Shown here piece by piece: positions 1 to 5,483 of a stretch of DNA of 5,483 bases. The DNA comes from Myxococcales bacterium (GTDB taxonomy: Bacteria > Desulfobacterota_B > Binatia > UBA1149 > SPBQ01): assembly GCA_004525875.1 (NCBI GenBank), contig SPBQ01000179.1, forward strand, positions 1-5,483, given 5' to 3'. A program made the position numbers and the translations under genes. The notes under the pieces were generated by a model, which worked only from the letters and a program-made list of their open reading frames with translations, searched no databases and was not told the DNA's origin. Position 1 is the stretch's first letter, and every line of letters starts with the position of its first letter.

Positions 1-60
1 GTTGAAGTGCCCGTTGCGGCCCTCGCGATGAGGATCTGATCGGCCGTCGCGGCCAGGCAC
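1..60. other. Unresolved edge fragment of a neighbouring gene
   Basis: Two readings compete. On the plus strand, bases 1-39 read VEVPVAALAMRI then TGA, which could be the end of a gene converging on the dioxygenase, with the hairpin at 42-54 between them. On the minus strand, a GTG at 58-60 opens a frame of 20 codons to the edge (beginning MPGRDGRSD if GTG is read as Met), which could be the start of a following gene. It is in the same frame as the dioxygenase, just past its TGA. Neither can be confirmed from so short a piece. Confidence 0.2.
42..54. terminator. Small GC hairpin after the dioxygenase gene
   Basis: GGCCG-tcg-CGGCC is a perfect 5-bp stem with a 3-base loop, 21 bases beyond the dioxygenase stop codon. 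There is no T-run on either side. It could act as a weak or bidirectional terminator if a plus-strand gene ends at the left edge, or it may be chance in GC-rich DNA. Confidence 0.25.
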
Positions 61-75
61 GCCGACCCCGACGAC

Positions 76-948
76 TCACTCCCCCGCCCCGCCGAGCTTG
101 CCCTCGGCGAGGAGCTCCACCGGGTCGCGCAGATCGACAGCGCCGAGATAGCCGCCTGCCGACTCGATGGCGTCGTGCACGCTGTAGCCCAGAATCTCCT
201 GCGCGCGGCGCGGCAACTTACGCGCGACCTCCGGCGGCGTCGCGAGGTCGTTGTTCTCCTCGGTGCGCAGCCAGCCCACGACGTAGCTCACGTGCAGGCC
301 GCGCCTGCGACGATCGGTGACGTTGGCGCCGGCGCCGTGAATCGTCGAGCCGAGGTAGACGACGACCGAGCCGCGTGGCATCTCGGCCACCGCCAGCTCG
401 TGCGGCTCGGGCTCACGACCGCGCACCCAGCGGTGACTGCCCGGCACGACGAGCGTTGCGCCGACCTCCTCCGTGAAATCGTCGAGCGCAGTGATCGAAG
501 CCATCTCGACCTCAGCATGAGGCCGCGGTAGGTGAATCCATACGTCCTCGTCTCGATGCAGGAACTGAGTCTCGGCGCCGGGGCCACGGTCGAGCAGATG
601 CCCGACATTGAGCTGATAGCTCGCGCACGACGGACCAAGGACGAGATCGCAGACACCGAGGATCGTCGACTCGCACAGCACTTCACTCGCGAACGTGAAC
701 GACTTGGAGGCCAGCCCGGCCACATGGCGCGTCTTGTCGCCGAAGAAGAAGTTGAGCGCCGGATTGAGGTGGCGCATGCCGGGGTCGGCACGCTCGAGAT
801 GCGGCGCAATCTCGCCGTCGATCCGCGCCAGCGTGTCCTCGCCATAGACGCCCTCGACGATCACGCCACCCGCCCGGTCGAGCTCGGCCGCAATCTCGTC
901 GGCGGTCGCGCCAGGGCTCAGGCGCGCTAGCTGTGCACGTTGCGTCAT
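76..948 (-). CDS. Phytanoyl-CoA dioxygenase (PhyH) family oxygenase
   Basis: A cytoplasmic Fe(II)/2-oxoglutarate-dependent oxygenase of 290 residues, a normal length for PhyH-like enzymes. Visible iron ligands are the HxD motif H131-R-D133 (in QFLHRDEDVW) and a distal H204 (STIHGAGAN). The arginine cluster R213-R216 about ten residues later is placed to bind the 2-oxoglutarate carboxylate. The VVPGSHRW stretch (167-174) is the usual family turn before the second half of the double-stranded beta-helix. The reaction class is hydroxylation coupled to decarboxylation of 2-oxoglutarate. The substrate cannot be read from sequence; many bacterial members act on small metabolites rather than phytanoyl-CoA. 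The ATG at 946-948 is favoured because an in-frame stop lies only 18 bases upstream, although no strong Shine-Dalgarno sequence precedes it. It is separated from the cytochrome cluster by two intergenic gaps and probably has its own promoter. Confidence 0.94.
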   Translation of the reverse strand: MTQRAQLARLSPGATADEIAAELDRAGGVIVEGVYGEDTLARIDGEIAPHLERADPGMRHLNPALNFFFGDKTRHVAGLASKSFTFASEVLCESTILGVCDLVLGPSCASYQLNVGHLLDRGPGAETQFLHRDEDVWIHLPRPHAEVEMASITALDDFTEEVGATLVVPGSHRWVRGREPEPHELAVAEMPRGSVVVYLGSTIHGAGANVTDRRRRGLHVSYVVGWLRTEENNDLATPPEVARKLPRRAQEILGYSVHDAIESAGGYLGAVDLRDPVELLAEGKLGGAGE

Positions 949-1193
949 GTTCGCGGGGGTCCGGTTCTAAATGAAGCGCGTGCACCGGTAAGTCACGTGG
1001 CGGCTACTCGTCGACTGCGCAAGACCGAAAGTGGGTGCCGCGTGCGCGATCCAGACGCAAGCGATCAGTCGCTCGGCCGCGGCGTGGTCGTGCGGCCGCG
1101 GCTGAAGGGCGGCCCGAGCGTGCCTGCGGGAAAATGCTCCGATCCGCGACGTCAATCGTCGACGGGCGCAGGTGGGGAATCGGGGCGCCTGAC
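949..1193. other. Intergenic stretch without a convincing gene
   Basis: The 245 bp between the small membrane protein and the dioxygenase gene are GC-rich. The open frames across it translate into arginine/alanine-rich or low-information protein with no recognisable motif. The promoter of the dioxygenase gene is expected here on the minus strand, but I cannot point to a clear -35/-10 pair. An in-frame TAG at 967-969 bounds the dioxygenase start from upstream. Confidence 0.5.
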
Positions 1194-1538
1194 TCACCAA
1201 GTGATTTGCACGAGCGCGGCGATCAACGCGGGAACGAAGGAACCGGTGTAGCCCTCGAGTACTTTGACGGCGGGCATCCGCTCGCCGGTATAGGGACGTG
1301 CGACCGGTTCTGGCTGAAGCCGCACGAGATTGAGCATGAAGAACTCGCGACCGTCGTCTCGTTCCAGAAACCCGCGAACGGCCTCCATCCGCGCCGAGTC
1401 GACGTCGGACGAGGGCCTGAGTCGTTCAAGGTGCCCCTCTATCTCCTGCGGAGTCAGCGGACCGCGCCAGCCGTCATACCAGAGTCGGAACAATCCGTAG
1501 ACTACGATCGCTGTAGCCCAGATCCACACTGCATGCAT
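1194..1538 (-). CDS. Small membrane-anchored protein of unknown function, possibly shortened
   Basis: A 114-residue protein. Residues 3-20 (AVWIWATAIVVYGLFRLW) form one probable membrane helix or uncleaved signal anchor. A charged soluble region follows, with a predicted helix (LTPQEIEGHLERL), then FFMLNLVRLQPEPV and ARPYTGERMPAVKVLEGYT. The end, FVPALIAALVQITW, is again hydrophobic. The FFMLNLV and YTGE pattern reminds me of longer uncharacterised membrane-anchored proteins of roughly twice this length. If that memory is right, this copy is a truncated or internally deleted version. The start ATG at 1536-1538 has a weak AAGGGGG about 10 bases upstream. It sits 122 bp after the barrel gene in the same direction. 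A functional link to the cytochrome cluster is not shown. Confidence 0.7.
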   Translation of the reverse strand: MHAVWIWATAIVVYGLFRLWYDGWRGPLTPQEIEGHLERLRPSSDVDSARMEAVRGFLERDDGREFFMLNLVRLQPEPVARPYTGERMPAVKVLEGYTGSFVPALIAALVQITW

Positions 1539-1632
1539 GAGCTCAGCGCCCCCTTGGCCGACGGTTCTGCCCGTCGCTGATCTCCAGGATCGTCGCGGCC
1601 TGAAGGCGTTGTCACCTCACCCGATCGGCTCG

Positions 1633-1648
1633 CGGGCCGTCTGGCCCG
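1633..1648 (-). terminator. GC-rich hairpin downstream of the barrel gene
   Basis: A perfect 6-bp stem with a 4-base loop (CGGGCC-gtct-GGCCCG on the plus strand) starts 12 bases past the barrel stop codon. An alternative outer pairing gatcgg/ccgatc (1623-1628 with 1646-1651) is also possible. No T-run follows on the minus strand, so it would be at best a weak intrinsic terminator or a 3'-end stabilising structure at the end of the cytochrome cluster. Confidence 0.4.
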
Positions 1649-1660
1649 ATCCCGGAACAG

Positions 1661-3808
1661 TCAGAAATCCCAGCGGTAGCCGGCGTTCAGGAAGTAGCCG
1701 AGCGTATCGTCCGTGCCGATCGGTGTCTTGTCGCGGAGCCACTCGCCACCAAGCTCGAGCTCGAGCTGGATGCTCCGTCTCCAGCTGAACTCGATGCGCG
1801 ATGATGGCCGAACGATCGGCTGTCCGCCGTTGGCGAAGCGGTAGTCGAAGACCACTTTCGGACTGAATCGTAGCATGCGGCTGAATGGATAACGGGTGTT
1901 GACGTTGAGCGACACGAAGTCCGAGTTGCTCGTGTCGCCGTACCGCAGGCCGAGGGACGTGATGTCGCCGGGCTTGAGCAGGTTGCTGCCGACGATCTGG
2001 CCGTTGTTGAAGAACTGATTACCCGTCGACTCCATCGCTTCGACCCCGCCCGACGCCTCGGTTCCCGACAGATTGGCCATCGTGAACTGACCCGAGACCA
2101 GCAACTTGTCCGTCATCGGTCGTGAGGCGCCGACGGTGAACGTTCGGCTGACCGTCGTGCGGTCCTCTGCGAGCGCACGGATCTCGTCGTCCGTGAAGGT
2201 CCTGCGCAGCTCGGCGATCGAATCGGACAGCTGCCCTTGCAGCGCGTTGCTCGTCGTGAGCACCGGCGTGGTCCGATAGTCGAACGAGGCGTTCAGCGTA
2301 CTGAAGTTCTTCAGGGTCCAGTTCGCGAGCACCAGCGCTGTATTGAGCTTGAGATAGAAGACGTCGTAGTCGACGGCCCCGAACACCGATCGCGACGCAT
2401 CGAGATAGCGGTCCTCGCCGCCCGCGGCGCGGCGATCGATCATCCCTTCCACGCGTTGCTCGATCGCGTACGTATCGAACTCCAGCCGCTCGAAGTACGG
2501 GCCAAGCTCGACGCCGAGACCGTAGAAGTACTTGCTCGTGTCGATATCACCCGGTGAGAGACGCTGCACCGGCAGCCCACCGACGAAGCTGACGCGTGTC
2601 CGCTCGGTCAGGTCGTAGCCCATGGCCGCGCCGTCAAATCGGCCGAGGACGCCGCCGCTGCTACGAGTCTGGCGTCCCAGCCGGGCGCCGGCCCCCCAGT
2701 GCTTCTGGTTGGCGTCGAAGTACATGTCGTTGAGCTGGATCTCGCTGTCGTCGGCGTCGAGGAAATCCTGATCGCGTCCGCCGGTCAGCTGAGCGCGGAT
2801 GTCGTAGGCCTGGCTCCGGACGCGCCCGGTCAGGTTGAGATCGGTCGAGAGCGTCGATCCATCCACATCGCCTCCGCCCGGAGCCGAGACGCGCGCGTTG
2901 CGCCGGTAGAACTGCGACCAGCCTCCCGACACGTCCCAGCTCGGCCCGACGGTCCCGCGTTTTCCCGGACGCAGCCTCTTCTGGTCCGGCTTGCTCGCGC
3001 TGAGCAGTCCGTCCAGCCGCTGACGGACGCGCGGCGCGCCTTCGGCATCGGGATACTCAGAGAGATAGGTCTGGTACTGGGCCTTGGCGTGTGCGAGCTG
3101 GTTGTTGCGCTCGCGCGCCAGCCCGAGAAGCTCGCGTGCCGTTGTCTGCAGACTGTTGGCGGGCAGCGAAAGCGCCTTGGTATAGAGGGCGATCGCACGG
3201 TCGAGATTGTTCGTCTGCAGCGCGCTCGCGGCTTGATCGAGCAGGCGTCGTGTTTCGGCCTCCGCCTTCGCAGTTGCGGCGTCGGCCTCGGCACGGCGGG
3301 CGGCAGCGTCCTTGCCGGTGGATCCGGCCGATGGCTGCGGGGCAGGTAGGGAGGGCGGCTGCGACATCTTCAGACGGATCCACTCGGCTTCGGACACCCG
3401 CGTAAGCCATGCCTGTGGATAGACGTCGCTCAGAGCCTGCATGACACTCTTGGCCTCGGCCCTGTTCGCGAACAGACCAAGACGCGCGCGGTACCAGTGC
3501 TTGCCGCCCTTGACGAAGTCGCTGATGTAGAGCTGCATCCCTGCCGGCACATCGAATGGGGGCAGGTCGGCGATCGTTATCGGATCGAGGTAAGAAGCCA
3601 GGTTGATCGCAAAGTGCCCATCGTCCCCCTCCTCGTCCTGCGGCGCCGCGATGGCCGACGGCTCGACCTGAGGCACGGGTCCAGCCGCACTCGGGCGAGC
3701 CGGCATGAATACCACCATGAATGCTGCGAGCGCAAGCGTCCAGGAGACCCCCGAGGCGCGAGCGGGGCCACGCGCGGCGGCGTGTGTGTTCCTTGTCGAT
3801 CGAATCAT
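1661..3808 (-). CDS. SPOR-TPR outer-membrane beta-barrel protein
   Basis: A 715-residue envelope protein. An N-terminal basic stretch and hydrophobic segment (about 22-39) form a signal peptide, with likely cleavage near S-A-A-G (40-43). Residues about 64-145 look like a SPOR domain (FAINLASY, then WYRARLGLFANRAEAKSVM), a fold that binds peptidoglycan stripped of stem peptides. A Pro/Ala linker leads to an alanine-rich helix and TPR-like helices (about 168-268, including NNLDRAIALYTKAL and AKAQYQTYLSEYPDA). From about 285 to the end, alternating amphipathic strands form a beta-barrel, and the last residues LGYFLNAGYRWDF give the terminal-Phe beta-signal read by BamA. No cysteine occurs anywhere in the protein, unlike the CxxC-bearing MtrB porins. 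TPR-plus-barrel layouts also occur in exopolysaccharide exporters (PgaA, BcsC), so an export pore is an alternative. Next to a multiheme cytochrome, a porin or sheath for it is favoured. The ATG start lacks a clear Shine-Dalgarno sequence. Confidence 0.9.
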   Translation of the reverse strand: MIRSTRNTHAAARGPARASGVSWTLALAAFMVVFMPARPSAAGPVPQVEPSAIAAPQDEEGDDGHFAINLASYLDPITIADLPPFDVPAGMQLYISDFVKGGKHWYRARLGLFANRAEAKSVMQALSDVYPQAWLTRVSEAEWIRLKMSQPPSLPAPQPSAGSTGKDAAARRAEADAATAKAEAETRRLLDQAASALQTNNLDRAIALYTKALSLPANSLQTTARELLGLARERNNQLAHAKAQYQTYLSEYPDAEGAPRVRQRLDGLLSASKPDQKRLRPGKRGTVGPSWDVSGGWSQFYRRNARVSAPGGGDVDGSTLSTDLNLTGRVRSQAYDIRAQLTGGRDQDFLDADDSEIQLNDMYFDANQKHWGAGARLGRQTRSSGGVLGRFDGAAMGYDLTERTRVSFVGGLPVQRLSPGDIDTSKYFYGLGVELGPYFERLEFDTYAIEQRVEGMIDRRAAGGEDRYLDASRSVFGAVDYDVFYLKLNTALVLANWTLKNFSTLNASFDYRTTPVLTTSNALQGQLSDSIAELRRTFTDDEIRALAEDRTTVSRTFTVGASRPMTDKLLVSGQFTMANLSGTEASGGVEAMESTGNQFFNNGQIVGSNLLKPGDITSLGLRYGDTSNSDFVSLNVNTRYPFSRMLRFSPKVVFDYRFANGGQPIVRPSSRIEFSWRRSIQLELELGGEWLRDKTPIGTDDTLGYFLNAGYRWDF

Positions 3809-3821
3809 GGCAGGAGCGCGA

Positions 3822-3843
3822 CGTTCGTCTGCGTTCGTGAACG
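3822..3843. repeat. Short direct repeat and palindrome in front of the barrel gene
   Basis: The gap upstream of the barrel gene contains cgttcgt twice (3822-3828 and 3832-3838), spaced 10 bases, about one helical turn. The second copy is part of a near-complete palindrome, cgttc-gt-gaacg (3832-3843). It could be a regulator site, an RNA structure that modulates translation of a gene without an obvious Shine-Dalgarno sequence, or chance. Confidence 0.3.
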
Positions 3844-4332
3844 CTACTCGCGCTCGGGCGGGCAGGCACCGACGTTCGTGGGGCCCGGTAAGCCGGCCTG
3901 CAGGCTCCGGAAGTCAGGGCCCTGGCCGGCACCGAAGCTCACGGATCGATCGAAGCGCAGGGTGAGATAGCGAGCGCCGGGTGAATCACCTTCGTAGACG
4001 ACTTCACGGAGCGGAACTCGATCGTCGAAGTCCGTCGGTACCAGCGATTCCCGCTTGAAGAGCGCATCGAGGTCCTCGGCGCTCACGGCGATCGGCTGCA
4101 GCTGGATGCGCAGCTCGTCGCCCTTCTCGAGCGGGAAATGAGACATGTAGCGCACGGGGAAGTTGAAGCTCACCCGGATGATCGAGCAAGCATCATCACC
4201 GCGTACGTCGATTTCATCGAGAACACGCTGCCGGACGGGTTCGGCACGCGCACGGCTCGGCGGCACCACCGTCGCCGTCAGCCCAACGATCATGAAACCA
4301 CCCACTCCGCACAACCGCATCATCATCGACAT
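3844..4332 (-). CDS. Small secreted protein between cytochrome and barrel genes, possibly AMIN-like
   Basis: A 162-residue protein I do not recognise as a named family. Residues 1-30 look like a Sec signal peptide: a hydrophobic run from about 9 to 24, then S-R-A-R-A before E31, fitting an AxA cleavage site. The mature part is about 132 residues and looks mainly beta-stranded, with strands such as IIRVSFNF (51-58), ELRIQLQPI (73-81) and RYLTLRFDRS (121-130). This loosely recalls AMIN-type periplasmic domains, but that is a guess from pattern. Two cysteines remain after cleavage (C49 and C157) and could form a disulfide. The tail is polar. It starts one base after the cytochrome stop and ends 35 bases before the barrel start codon, so all three are probably co-transcribed. 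The likely role is a periplasmic accessory or adaptor for the cytochrome-barrel pair. Confidence 0.85.
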   Translation of the reverse strand: MSMMMRLCGVGGFMIVGLTATVVPPSRARAEPVRQRVLDEIDVRGDDACSIIRVSFNFPVRYMSHFPLEKGDELRIQLQPIAVSAEDLDALFKRESLVPTDFDDRVPLREVVYEGDSPGARYLTLRFDRSVSFGAGQGPDFRSLQAGLPGPTNVGACPPERE

Positions 4333-4333
4333 G

Positions 4334-5483
4334 TCAGAATCCTCCAGCGTTGGCCCGATGCTCCCCGTTGCGGCTCTTCTTGATCTGCGTGAACGCGGCG
4401 TCCGAATAGATGTGACAGGCCCCGCTGCAGTCGCGGAGCTCACCGACGGTATAGAACACGTCGGGGTTCTCGCCTTTCTTGTGCGGGCCGCGCTTGAAGT
4501 CATTCGCGTGGCACCCTGCACAGTCCGGCTGGTAGGCCGCGAACTGCCACGTCAACGTCTCGGCGTTCGTCGTGTGGCAATCGAGGCACCCGACGCTCGA
4601 ACGATGATTGCCAGGATAGTTTGCCGAGCTGTGCGTGAAGAGGATCGGGCTCCAGTCGGTGGTCGTGTGGCAAGAGTCGCACTGCAGCGTTGTCGTGAAG
4701 TGATTCCCGGGCTTGCCGGTTGCGGTGGCGCCGTTGTGGCAATTGGAGCAGGAGCCGGTGACGGCGTCGTGATCGAATCTTGCCGGGGACCACGCCAGGG
4801 TGCTGTGGCCGGTGTCGCACTGGGCGCTGGTGAGCACGTGGTCCGCGGACTTGCCGGTCGCCGTCGTACCGTTGTGGCAGCTGGTGCAGGGCGATGAGAC
4901 TCCCGTGTGATCGAAGAGCGCGGGTGTCCAGGCGCTCGTCGTGTGGCAATCGTCGCATGCATTGCCGGTAGGGAGATGACCGGCCATCTTTCCGGACGCG
5001 ACGACTCCATTGTGACAGCTCGAGCAGGTTCCGACCACCGCCGTATGGTCGACACGGGTGGCCGGCGAGAATCGCAACGTCGAGTGGCACACCTCGCAGT
5101 TGTTCAAGCTGGCGATGTGCGTCACACCCTTGCCGGTCGCGATCGCAGCGTTATGGCAACTGAAGCACTGTCCGGTCACCGAGGCGTGGTCGAACGTCGC
5201 CGGCGTCCACGCGTTGGTCGAATGGCAGTCGCCGCAGGCGTTGCCGCTCGCGATGTGGTTGGCCGACTTGCCGGCGGCGACGACGCCGTTGTGGCAGCTC
5301 GCGCAGCTCCCGGTCACCTCGGCGTGATCGACACGGGTGGCCGGCTCGAACCGCGCCGTGGAATGGCACGCCTCGCACGTCGACGTGCTGGCGATGTGTG
5401 TGACCCCCTTGCCGGTCGCGATCGCACCGTTGTGGCAGCTCGCACAGGCAGCCGTCACCGACGCATGATCGAAACGCGCCGGA
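4334..5483 (-). CDS. Repeat-rich multiheme c-type cytochrome (5' part beyond window)
   Basis: Likely an exported electron-transfer protein carrying a chain of covalently bound c-type hemes. The 382 visible residues hold 13 CxxCH motifs (CASCH, CEACH, CGDCH, CFSCH, CEVCH and others), one CX3CH (CSGACH) near the C-terminus and one degenerate CDTGH. Six tandem units of 46-47 residues each carry two heme sites plus two invariant non-motif histidines, one about eleven residues after the first CxxCH and one in the (F/V)DH or FTH motif. That is enough for bis-His ligation of both hemes. A distinct C-terminal part of about 95 residues holds the last three sites and ends in GGF. The frame stays open to the right edge. 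The GTG at 5456-5458 lies inside a repeat (PARFDHASV just upstream), so it is not the start; the signal peptide and further repeats should lie outside. It resembles paired-CXXCH cytochromes. Partners and substrate are unknown. Confidence 0.95.
   Translation of the reverse strand, partial: PARFDHASVTAACASCHNGAIATGKGVTHIASTSTCEACHSTARFEPATRVDHAEVTGSCASCHNGVVAAGKSANHIASGNACGDCHSTNAWTPATFDHASVTGQCFSCHNAAIATGKGVTHIASLNNCEVCHSTLRFSPATRVDHTAVVGTCSSCHNGVVASGKMAGHLPTGNACDDCHTTSAWTPALFDHTGVSSPCTSCHNGTTATGKSADHVLTSAQCDTGHSTLAWSPARFDHDAVTGSCSNCHNGATATGKPGNHFTTTLQCDSCHTTTDWSPILFTHSSANYPGNHRSSVGCLDCHTTNAETLTWQFAAYQPDCAGCHANDFKRGPHKKGENPDVFYTVGELRDCSGACHIYSDAAFTQIKKSRNGEHRANAGGF
4340..4345 (-). promoter_or_regulatory. 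Ribosome binding site for the 162-residue secreted protein
   Basis: GGAGGA on the minus strand lies 7 bases upstream of the ATG at 4330-4332, inside the last codons of the cytochrome gene. It decides the start of the next gene: the in-frame methionine at 4519-4521 would put a long arginine-rich, non-signal-like stretch in front and has no comparable support. The cytochrome stop and this start are arranged as TGACATG, one base apart, which suggests translational coupling. Confidence 0.8.
4412..4429 (-). other. Non-canonical heme-binding motif CX3CH in the cytochrome
   Basis: The last Cys-His site of the cytochrome reads C-S-G-A-C-H, with three residues between the cysteines instead of two. 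Codons are TGC AGC GGG GCC TGT CAC on the minus strand. Natural c-type cytochromes with longer Cys spacing exist, for example CX4CH in high-molecular-weight cytochromes c3, so heme attachment is plausible. It could need a particular cytochrome c maturation machinery, or the site could be unheme'd. Confidence 0.75.
4622..5455 (-). repeat. Six tandem di-heme repeat units, partly in an A-B-A-B super-repeat
   Basis: Coding repeats inside the cytochrome gene. In reading order the units are 5315-5455 (47 residues), 5177-5314 (46), 5036-5176 (47), 4898-5035 (46), 4760-4897 (46) and 4622-4759 (46). Units 1 and 3 are type A: they share GKGVTHIAS, a CE.CHST.RF site and PATRVDH. Units 2 and 4 are type B: NGVVA, GNAC.DCH, AW and a one-residue-shorter FDH. 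A super-period of 279 bp results, and an 18-bp stretch beginning tcgacacggg recurs exactly at 5049 and 5328. Units 5 and 6 are more diverged. The residues just before unit 1 (PARFDHASV) are the tail of a B-like unit, so the array continues past the right edge. Confidence 0.93.
4804..4818 (-). other. Degenerate heme motif CDTGH (second Cys replaced by Gly)
   Basis: In the second site of repeat unit 5 the expected CxxCH reads C-D-T-G-H. The fourth codon is GGC where all other units have a cysteine codon. One transversion (plus-strand position 4810, c where a would restore TGC) accounts for it. The His of the motif and both extra conserved histidines of the unit remain. Heme could be lost, held by a single thioether, or the base could be a sequencing error. 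Confidence 0.8.

Noticed and set aside
967..1200. Minus-strand 77-codon open frame in the intergenic region
   Set aside because: Composition is Arg/Ala/His-rich with no motif, and it begins by overlapping the end of the small membrane protein; coding is not supported.
2699..3349. Plus-strand 216-codon open frame
   Set aside because: Antisense to the TPR and barrel coding region, with no recognisable motif or start signal.
3057..3932. Minus-strand 291-codon open frame
   Set aside because: It overlaps the barrel gene in another frame and is Arg/Pro/Ala-rich without structure; typical high-GC shadow.
4333..4521. Extended start for the small secreted protein at 4521
   Set aside because: It would overlap the cytochrome in another frame and add an arginine/serine-rich stretch before a good signal peptide; the GGAGGA site supports the start at 4332.
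4163..4897. Long plus-strand open frame (244 codons) opposite the cytochrome
   Set aside because: It is antisense to the CxxCH repeats; its Val/Gly/Arg-rich protein follows from the periodic codons of the real gene and shows no domain or signal.
4622..5455. CRISPR-like or non-coding satellite array
   Set aside because: The period (138-141 bp) is a multiple of three, and the frame and heme motifs are preserved, so it is a protein-coding repeat.
5456..5458. GTG as the cytochrome start codon
   Set aside because: The codons upstream to the edge read PARFDHAS, the normal end of a repeat unit, so the gene continues beyond the window.

Overview
The window is GC-rich Gram-negative DNA. The evidence for Gram-negative is an outer-membrane beta-barrel protein ending in an aromatic beta-signal, a SPOR domain and Sec-type signal peptides. 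A proteobacterium is the best guess, but the sequence alone does not fix a genus. All five well-supported genes lie on the minus strand, so transcription runs from the right edge to the left.

Right half (positions 5483 to 1661): a compact three-gene cluster. First comes the 3' part of a repeat-rich multiheme c-type cytochrome that enters from beyond the right edge. The visible 382 residues carry 13 CxxCH motifs, one CX3CH and one broken CxxGH. One base after its stop codon a small secreted protein of 162 residues begins; its fold is possibly AMIN-like. After a 37-bp gap comes a 715-residue, cysteine-free protein combining a signal peptide, a SPOR domain, TPR-like helices and a C-terminal outer-membrane beta-barrel. 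Read together, these suggest a cell-envelope electron-transfer module: a periplasmic or surface heme chain, a periplasmic accessory protein, and a barrel that can hold on to peptidoglycan through its SPOR domain. The function is inferred from architecture and gene order.

Middle (1660 to 949): a GC-rich hairpin follows the barrel gene. Next is a small gene for an N-terminally membrane-anchored protein of 114 residues, which may be a remnant of a longer family. A 245-bp stretch without a convincing gene follows.

Left (948 to 1): a complete phytanoyl-CoA dioxygenase (PhyH) family Fe(II)/2-oxoglutarate oxygenase, apparently unrelated to the cytochrome cluster. The last 75 bases hold a small hairpin and an unresolved fragment of a neighbouring gene.

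No tRNA, rRNA, CRISPR array, insertion sequence or attachment site was recognised.
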